Assembly (NCBI GenBank): GCA_035510855.1
Contig: DATKGG010000010.1
Coordinates: 1 to 18,608, forward strand
Reading direction: 5' to 3'
Length of the DNA: 18,608 bases
DNA from: Palsa-459 sp035510855
GTDB taxonomy: Bacteria; Actinomycetota; Acidimicrobiia; Acidimicrobiales; RAAP-2
The notes under the pieces are model-generated. The model was given only the letters and a program-made list of their open reading frames with translations, ran no database searches and had not been told where the DNA came from. Numbering within the stretch: position 1 is the stretch's first letter; each line of letters opens with the position of its first letter. The position numbers and the translations under genes were made by a program. This document shows positions 14,266-18,608 of this stretch, one piece after another.

Positions 14266-15881
14266 CGCTCGTGGCGCCCGGCCAAGGCGCCATCGCGAGC
14301 GACTCGAGCCAGCCCCTCGCGACCCGGGCGCTCGAGCGCGGGTCGTCGTTCGCGCGTCGGCACGAGTGGGCGCTCCTCGTCGTGATCGCTGCGGTCGGCG
14401 CCGTCGCCAGGCTCGGCTTCTCGCAGGGCACCCTCTTTCGCGACGACGCGTGGGTCGCGCTCACGACCAGGGTCCCGCTCGGCACCGCCGCAAGGATGGT
14501 CGTCACGACGCCCGGCTTCGTGCTCGCCGAGCGCGTCTGGATCGGGTGGTTCCCGCACAGCGTGCCGATGGAGCAGCTGCCGACGTACCTCGCGTCCGTG
14601 GCCGGCATCGTCGCGGTTGGCCGACTCGCTCAGTGGTGGGGACTCTCGGCGCCAGCGTCGCTGGTTGCCGCGGGCGTCATCGCGGTCGCCAGCAGCGACG
14701 TCATCTACGCCACTCGCGTGAAGCCCTACGCATTCGACCTCCTCGGCGCGGTCCTCGTCCTTTGGCTCGTTGAGAGGGTCCGGCGCGAGGGGGACGCGGC
14801 CGCGCCCTGGCTCGCGGCCGCGTCCATCGCCGTCTGTGCGTTCTCCCTCACGCCTGTGCCACTGGTCCTCGGGGTCTGGGTCGCCCTTGGCGTCGACGCA
14901 GCAGTCCGGCATCGCCTCGGCGCGCGCCTCGTGGCCGCCGGCGCTGCAACCGCCCTCGGGCTCGGCGCGCTCTGGCTCGCGGTGCGAGGTGGCGTCTCGA
15001 CCCGACTTCGAGCGAGCTGGCACGGCTACTACCTGGTGGTCACGTCGCCGCATGGACTCATCCACTCGGTGCGCCAGATCACCAACGGGCTTGTCGCCGG
15101 CATCGGTGTCACGACGCCGGCGATCGGCCTGCATGGGCTCGGCACCCTCGACCGCGTGGCGATCGTCATCCTCGTCGCCTGCGGGCTCGTCGCGTGGCGC
15201 CGACAGCTGCTCTGCATCGCGGCGATAGCTGGCGCGGTGATCCTCTCGATCCCCACGCTCGTCCCGCTCGGTACCGGACGCACCGACGCGTACCTGTACC
15301 CGGTGCTCGCGCTGCTCATTGCCGAGGGCGCGACGGTCATCTGGCACGTCGTGCGCAGAGCGCCCGACAAGATCGCGCTCGTGGTGGTCGCTGCGTCCAT
15401 CGCCTTTGCGGGATTGCTTGGTGCCGATCGGGTCCTGCACCGTCCGAGCTACCCCGGCGGCAACTTCGCTGCCGTGGCTGCGCTCGTGCGCGGCGACCTC
15501 AAGAAGGGCGAGCTCGTCGTCATTGGGGGCACTGCTCGCTGGCCCTGGGCCTTCTACGACGTCCACCGCGTCCGAATCCGGTTCTCGGACCTCTACAACA
15601 ACGGGTACACGACGCTCAGCGATGACCCTCGCGTCATTGTCGTGCCCGGCACGCCGATCGAGGGCGGCTACGCCTCCGCCGTGCGGCGAACGACCGCACG
15701 GGTCGCGGGCCACTGCGTCCTCTACGTCGAGTCCAACGACTGGCCGACGATGCCCATGAGCCTCCTGCAGTCCCTCGAGCACAAGGCGCACCTCGTGGTC
15801 GAGGGAACCGCGGTCATTGACGGATACCGCACCTGGGAGCTCGGTGGCTCGCAGCCAGGACTCGCGACCGACTGCGGGTGA
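14262..15881 (+). CDS. GT-C-like membrane glycosyltransferase (ArnT/PMT-type), substrate unknown
   Basis: A 539-residue integral membrane protein. A cytoplasmic lead of about 35 residues precedes the first helix (ALLVVIAAVGAVARLGF). The next loop has FRDDAW with the acidic pair Asp61/Asp62. Later YATRVKPYAFDLLGAV resembles the RPYAL motif of GT39-like enzymes. About ten helices run to about residue 400, then a soluble extracytoplasmic domain of about 120 residues (VVIGGTARWPWAFYDVHRV onward). This suits a GT-C enzyme that transfers a sugar from a polyprenyl phosphate outside the membrane. Its GTG start overlaps the stop of the Lgt-like gene by four bases (GTGA), implying translational coupling. 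It ends nine bases from the convergent COG4705 gene. Donor and acceptor are unknown. Confidence 0.75.
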   Translation: MTLVAPGQGAIASDSSQPLATRALERGSSFARRHEWALLVVIAAVGAVARLGFSQGTLFRDDAWVALTTRVPLGTAARMVVTTPGFVLAERVWIGWFPHSVPMEQLPTYLASVAGIVAVGRLAQWWGLSAPASLVAAGVIAVASSDVIYATRVKPYAFDLLGAVLVLWLVERVRREGDAAAPWLAAASIAVCAFSLTPVPLVLGVWVALGVDAAVRHRLGARLVAAGAATALGLGALWLAVRGGVSTRLRASWHGYYLVVTSPHGLIHSVRQITNGLVAGIGVTTPAIGLHGLGTLDRVAIVILVACGLVAWRRQLLCIAAIAGAVILSIPTLVPLGTGRTDAYLYPVLALLIAEGATVIWHVVRRAPDKIALVVVAASIAFAGLLGADRVLHRPSYPGGNFAAVAALVRGDLKKGELVVIGGTARWPWAFYDVHRVRIRFSDLYNNGYTTLSDDPRVIVVPGTPIEGGYASAVRRTTARVAGHCVLYVESNDWPTMPMSLLQSLEHKAHLVVEGTAVIDGYRTWELGGSQPGLATDCG

Positions 15882-15890
15882 GCTGGCCGA

Positions 15891-16661
15891 CTATGGCGCG
15901 GCGGGGCGTTCCTGGGCGCGACGGGAGCGGTCGGTGAGCCAGAAGTAGACGACGAAGCAGACGACGAGGGCTGCCAGCGTCCCGCCGACGACGCCGTCAC
16001 CGAGTCCCAAGCCGCCCGAGCTGACGGGCTTGCCGAGCCAGTCTGCGTACGAGGCGCCAATCGGCCTCGTGACGATGTAGGCGAACCAGAACGACGCGAC
16101 CACGTTCCAGCGCAGGAAACGCCACCCGAGCAGCGGCACGCAGATGATGCCCGCGAACACGATGCCCGCCCAGAAGAAGCCGGCTCCGAGTGCGATGGCG
16201 AGCAGGTCGCCTGCCGCCGTGCCGAGGGCGAAGGTCGTGAGCACGGTCGCCCAGTAGAAGAGCTCGCGTCGCGTGGACGTGATCGAGTGGATCGACAGCG
16301 TGTGCTCGACGGACTGCCAAGCGACGAACACGACCGCGAGCACGACCGCGAACCCCGCGGTCGAGACTGCGTAGGGCACGTGGAATTTCACGTGGGTGAC
16401 GTCGGCAGCCATCGTGCCGAAGACCGCGACCATCGACACGGCGAGCCAGTAGGCGACTGCCTGGTAGCGGGGCAGAGCGAGCTGCCAGGTGAGGGCGATC
16501 AGGAACGCGACGAAGCCCACCGCGACGGCAGCGACGGGGTCGAACCGGTGGACGCTGTAGTCCGAGATCGACTCGCCCATGGCCGTCGTGAGGACCTTGG
16601 TCACCCAGAACGCGAGCGTGATCTCAGGGACCTTGGACGCCAGCTGGCGGTCGAGTCGCAT
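15891..16661 (-). CDS. COG4705-type multi-span membrane protein
   Basis: A 256-residue membrane protein with about eight helices in two similar halves. It begins KVPEITLAFWVTKVLTTAMGESISDY, a hallmark of the uncharacterised COG4705 family. The second half repeats the theme with ELFYWATVLTTFALGTAAGDLLA. A later conserved stretch reads FAYIVTRPIGASYADWLGKP. Start ATG 16661 (MRLDRQ) was chosen because the family begins just before KVPE; an upstream reading adds only Arg/Pro-rich residues. The promoter region is shared with the divergent DUF1707 gene, with 80 bases between starts. TACGAT on the minus strand lies nine bases before the ATG. Function is unknown; a transport role is often suggested for the family but is not shown. 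Confidence 0.82.
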   Translation of the reverse strand: MRLDRQLASKVPEITLAFWVTKVLTTAMGESISDYSVHRFDPVAAVAVGFVAFLIALTWQLALPRYQAVAYWLAVSMVAVFGTMAADVTHVKFHVPYAVSTAGFAVVLAVVFVAWQSVEHTLSIHSITSTRRELFYWATVLTTFALGTAAGDLLAIALGAGFFWAGIVFAGIICVPLLGWRFLRWNVVASFWFAYIVTRPIGASYADWLGKPVSSGGLGLGDGVVGGTLAALVVCFVVYFWLTDRSRRAQERPAAP

Positions 16662-16729
16662 GCGCCGCGCATCGTACGGCGCGGAGCCCCTCTGCCCTGC
16701 GCCGCGTGGACACGGGTCCAAGAAGCCGC

Positions 16730-16735
16730 AACGAT
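16730..16735 (+). promoter_or_regulatory. Weak -10-like hexamer 6 bases before ATG of DUF1707 gene
   Basis: AACGAT is followed by GTGGAC and the ATG at 16742. The spacing matches the leaderless pattern, but the first base is A and the match is weak. Confidence 0.25.
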
Positions 16736-16741
16736 GTGGAC

Positions 16742-17134
16742 ATGGGTCGATCCCTCGACGTCAGGATGTCCGACGCTGACCGCCGCCAGGTCGTCGAGCG
16801 CCTCCGTGACGCCTACGCCGAGGGGCGCATCTCGCTCGACGAGCTGCACGATCGAGCCGAGGTCGCCTTCCACGCCCTCACGAGGCAGGACGTCGTCCCG
16901 ATCACGATGGACCTGCCGAAGGTGAAGGGCTCGAACAGGCCGCCGGCCAGCCGTTGGCGACCGCCGCGGCTCTTCCTCAAGGTGAACGCCGTCCTGTGGG
17001 CTGCCTGGGGAGCCGAGGTGCTCACGGGAGGCATGGCGGCTCACGACGTGTGGCCGTTGGTGGTCACGGTCCCGTGGGCAGCGCTCATCGTCGTCGAGCG
17101 GGCCTGGCCCAGTCGGTCGGCGACGGCGAAGTAG
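16742..17134 (+). CDS. DUF1707 (SHOCT-like) protein with two C-terminal membrane helices
   Basis: A 130-residue protein. The N-terminal DUF1707 domain is clear: VRMSDADRRQVVERLRDAYAEGRISLDELHDRAEVAFHALTR, in which SDADR and the AEGRI-LDE-RxE pattern are the family signature. A basic linker follows, then two hydrophobic segments (LKVNAVLWAAWGAEVLTGG and VWPLVVTVPWAALIVVERAW). This layout is common among actinobacterial membrane-associated DUF1707 proteins, whose function is unknown. Start ATG 16742 gives eight residues before the domain; ATG 16766 and GTG 16706 are alternatives. It diverges from the COG4705 gene and precedes the sulfate operon on the same strand, but that operon has its own promoter. 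Confidence 0.85.
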   Translation: MGRSLDVRMSDADRRQVVERLRDAYAEGRISLDELHDRAEVAFHALTRQDVVPITMDLPKVKGSNRPPASRWRPPRLFLKVNAVLWAAWGAEVLTGGMAAHDVWPLVVTVPWAALIVVERAWPSRSATAK

Positions 17135-17180
17135 GATTTGGCGAGGTTTCCCCAGCAATCAAGGGGATTCCTATTCCTAC

Positions 17181-17209
17181 TTGACCCATCGGAATTCATC
17201 GATTAGGGT
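17181..17209 (+). promoter_or_regulatory. Vegetative-type promoter of the sulfate-uptake operon
   Basis: TTGACC (17181-17186) and TAGGGT (17204-17209) are separated by exactly 17 bases. They match the -35 and -10 (TAnnnT) elements of a housekeeping sigma factor. Transcription should start near 17216, giving a leader of about 47 bases. It is the clearest two-box promoter in the window and sits in its longest intergenic gap, an AT-richer stretch. Confidence 0.75.
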
Positions 17210-17218
17210 GACCTACCG

Positions 17219-17235
17219 CCTAGTAAGTTGCTAGG
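17219..17235 (+). promoter_or_regulatory. Inverted repeat CCTAG-N7-CTAGG just after the predicted transcription start
   Basis: A 5-bp perfect inverted repeat with a 7-base spacer (TAAGTTG) lies 9 bases after the -10 box. It could be an operator at the start site or a small leader hairpin. Sulfur-responsive control would fit the downstream genes, but no known regulator site is recognised. Confidence 0.35.
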
Positions 17236-17248
17236 GGTACAACGGATT

Positions 17249-17254
17249 AAAGGA
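17249..17254 (+). promoter_or_regulatory. Ribosome binding site of the sulfate-binding protein gene
   Basis: AAAGGA lies 8 bases before the ATG at 17263. It is one of the few clear Shine-Dalgarno sequences in the window and fits a gene with a real leader, in contrast to the leaderless genes. Confidence 0.65.
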
Positions 17255-17262
17255 CCCTCACC

Positions 17263-18303
17263 ATGCGCCGGATGACCCCCCGCAGAAGCCTCGTCCTCGG
17301 AGCACTCGCTATCCCCCTCGCGCTGGCCCTCGTCAGCACGACGGACGCTGCCTCGGCAGCGGCCCCACGGGGGACCGACACGGTCAACGTCGTTGGCTAC
17401 TCGGTCGTCTCAGGCGTCTTCACCAAGCTCGAGACCGCCTTCCAGGGCACCCCAGCAGGCAAGAACGTCGCGTTCAACAACTCATTCGGTGCATCCACGA
17501 CCCAGGCGAACGACGTCGTCGCGGGCCAGGCTGCCGATGTGGTGAACTTCTCCACCGAGCCCGACATGCAGATCCTCGTCGACAACGGAATCGTGGGGTC
17601 GAAGTGGAACTCGACCGGTGCCGGCAAGGCAGAGGGCGGCTTCGTGTCCGACTCGGTCGTCGTCATCGTCGTGAGGCCCGGTAATCCGCTCCACATCACC
17701 GGCTGGCCGAGCCTGATCAAGAAGGGTGTCCAGATCGTGACGCCTGACCCGATCAGCTCAGGGAGCGCGCGCTGGAACCTGCTCGAGACCTACGAGTCTC
17801 AGATCATCCAGAAGAAGACCCCGGCGGCCGCCGCCAAGTACACCAACGCGCTCGTGAAGAACGTCGTCGCGGAGCCGTCGAGCGGGAGCAAGTCGCTGAC
17901 CGCGTTCCTCGCGGGCACGGGCAACGTGCTCTTGGCCTACGAGAGCGACGCGAGCGCGGCCATTGCCGCCGGCGAGGCCGTCAAGGTCATCTACCCCGCG
18001 CAGAACATCCTGATCCAGACGCCCGCGGCCCTCACGACCACCGGGAGCACGAACAAGGGCGCTAAGGCGTTCTTCACGTTCTTGTTCTCGCCCAAGGGCC
18101 AGTCGATCTGGGCGCACAATGCGTTCCGGCCGACGCTCAAGTCCGTCGCGACCGCGACCAAGGCGCTCTTCCCGCACAACTACAAGGCCACCGCGCTCAC
18201 GACGATCGCCAAGCTTGGTGGGTGGCCCGCGGTGCTCAACAAGTTCTTTTCACCGTCTGGGATCATCACCACGATAGAAAAGGCGCATGGCTGGACCAGC
18301 TAG
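17263..18303 (+). CDS. Sulfate ABC transporter substrate-binding protein
   Basis: A 346-residue exported solute-binding protein of the Sbp/CysP type, which delivers sulfate (or thiosulfate) to CysTWA. The N-terminus MTPRRSLVLGALAIPLALALV is a signal peptide with a twin-arginine-like start and likely cleavage near AASAAAP. The mature part shows the family landmarks: VVGYSVVSGVFTKLETAF, NNSFGASTTQANDV, ADVVNFSTEPD, GGFVSDSVVVIVVRPGNP, ITGWPSLIKKGVQIVTPDP, SSGSARWN and KAFFTFLFSPKGQ. There is no cysteine near the signal peptide, so it is not a lipoprotein, which is unusual for a Gram-positive binding protein. A strong promoter and ribosome site precede it. Its last 17 bases overlap the cysT start. 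Confidence 0.93.
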   Translation: MRRMTPRRSLVLGALAIPLALALVSTTDAASAAAPRGTDTVNVVGYSVVSGVFTKLETAFQGTPAGKNVAFNNSFGASTTQANDVVAGQAADVVNFSTEPDMQILVDNGIVGSKWNSTGAGKAEGGFVSDSVVVIVVRPGNPLHITGWPSLIKKGVQIVTPDPISSGSARWNLLETYESQIIQKKTPAAAAKYTNALVKNVVAEPSSGSKSLTAFLAGTGNVLLAYESDASAAIAAGEAVKVIYPAQNILIQTPAALTTTGSTNKGAKAFFTFLFSPKGQSIWAHNAFRPTLKSVATATKALFPHNYKATALTTIAKLGGWPAVLNKFFSPSGIITTIEKAHGWTS

Positions 18304-18608
18304 CGACAACCCTGACGCGCCCGAAGCGCCGCCGGCTCCCACGAGCCGGCGGCGCTTTCGCGTTGGGGCGATCAGCGGCGCACTCGGGATCGCAGGCGGC
18401 TCCACGCTCCTCATGGGCTACCTGTCGCTCATCGTCCTCATCCCCATCGCCGGCGTCGCCGCGCACGGCCTGGGGCTCAGTGTCCACACCCACGGGTGGG
18501 GCGTCGCGGTGTGGCACTGGACCGTCAACTCGGACTTCTCCGGCTTCTGGAGCAACGTGACGCAGTCGACCTCTGCGCACGCGATCTGGCTGTCGCTCTG
18601 GCTCTCGG
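18287..18608 (+). CDS. cysT: Sulfate ABC transporter permease CysT (partial, 3' end off the window)
   Basis: The first 107 codons of an inner-membrane permease that would pair with CysW to import sulfate. A hydrophilic Pro/Ala/Arg-rich lead of about 25 residues is followed by ALGIAGGSTLLMGYLSLIVLIPIAGVAAHG, which matches the first helix of CysT (the YLSLIVLIP block). WHWTVNSDFSGFWSNVTQS and SAHAIWLSLWLS then begin the permease core. Start ATG 18287 lies inside the end of the binding-protein gene (17-base overlap), with AAAAGG three bases upstream. The only later in-frame ATG (18413) would place the start within the first helix. A strong hairpin (18324-18358) lies within its first 24 codons. 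Confidence 0.9.
   Translation, partial: MAGPASDNPDAPEAPPAPTSRRRFRVGAISGALGIAGGSTLLMGYLSLIVLIPIAGVAAHGLGLSVHTHGWGVAVWHWTVNSDFSGFWSNVTQSTSAHAIWLSLWLS
18324..18358 (+). terminator. Long GC-rich hairpin, terminator/attenuator-like, inside the start of cysT
   Basis: The arms GCGCCGCCGGCTC (18326-18338) and GAGCCGGCGGCGC (18343-18355) are perfectly complementary around a CCAC loop. Two A-T pairs extend the stem to 15 bp, and TTT follows the 3' arm. It begins 20 bases after the binding-protein stop. The shape is that of an intrinsic terminator with a short U-run, but it lies inside the cysT reading frame, so it could act as an attenuator or mRNA-stabilising hairpin. Confidence 0.7.

Noticed and set aside
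17140..17175. CCCC/GGGG hairpin between the DUF1707 gene and the sulfate promoter as a terminator
   Set aside because: The stem is only four perfect pairs with a 9-base loop and no T-run.
1..18608. CRISPR array, insertion sequence, prophage, tRNA or rRNA
   Set aside because: No direct-repeat arrays, terminal inverted repeats with transposase, integrase, tRNA cloverleaf or rRNA-like stretch was seen by eye; a tRNAscan-SE/Infernal run would settle the RNA question.

Overview
This window looks like a chromosomal segment of a high-GC actinobacterium, possibly of the Acidimicrobiia type; the class is an inference. Support comes from the strong G/C bias at third codon positions, many GTG starts, a DUF1707 protein, an actinobacterial-style MutY, a Streptomyces-like MaoC protein and a RipA-like NlpC/P60 hydrolase. 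Genes are tightly packed: the longest intergenic stretch is about 128 bases (17135-17262), so no stretch over 300 bases lacks a gene. I saw no rRNA, tRNA, CRISPR array, transposase or prophage gene.

Left part (1-5333): a truncated sufB (Fe-S cluster assembly) on the minus strand diverges from an S9 oligopeptidase B-type peptidase. A minus-strand run follows: flavin reductase, RmlC-like sugar-nucleotide epimerase, and a two-helix membrane protein with a RodZ-type (DUF4115-like) C-terminal domain.

Middle part (5425-12166): three enzymes characteristic of the ethylmalonyl-CoA pathway of acetyl-CoA assimilation lie close together but on mixed strands. They are a MaoC protein (mesaconyl-CoA hydratase-like), a long acyl-CoA dehydrogenase with an extra N-terminal domain (methylsuccinyl-CoA dehydrogenase) and a CitE/Mcl-type lyase (malyl-/beta-methylmalyl-CoA lyase). 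The signature enzymes Ccr and Ecm are not in the window. Interspersed are a MutY adenine glycosylase, a GT-C-like membrane protein, a DUF6941 protein and a dienelactone hydrolase.

Envelope operon (about 12298-15881): a secreted coiled-coil NlpC/P60 peptidoglycan hydrolase is followed 9 bases later by an Lgt-fold membrane protein that has lost the conserved Asn/Glu signature. That gene overlaps a GT-C-like glycosyltransferase by 4 bases. This is the best candidate here for an uncharacterised system.

Right part (15891-18608): a COG4705 membrane protein diverges from a DUF1707 protein. Then comes a sulfate-uptake operon with a clear promoter, a sulfate-binding protein and the start of the CysT permease. 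A terminator-like hairpin lies inside the first codons of cysT.

A recurring regulatory pattern spans the window: several genes on both strands have a -10-like hexamer (TAGGTT, TAGGCT, TAGCCT, TAGTTT and C/A-initial variants) ending 6-7 bases before the start codon, as expected for leaderless mRNAs.
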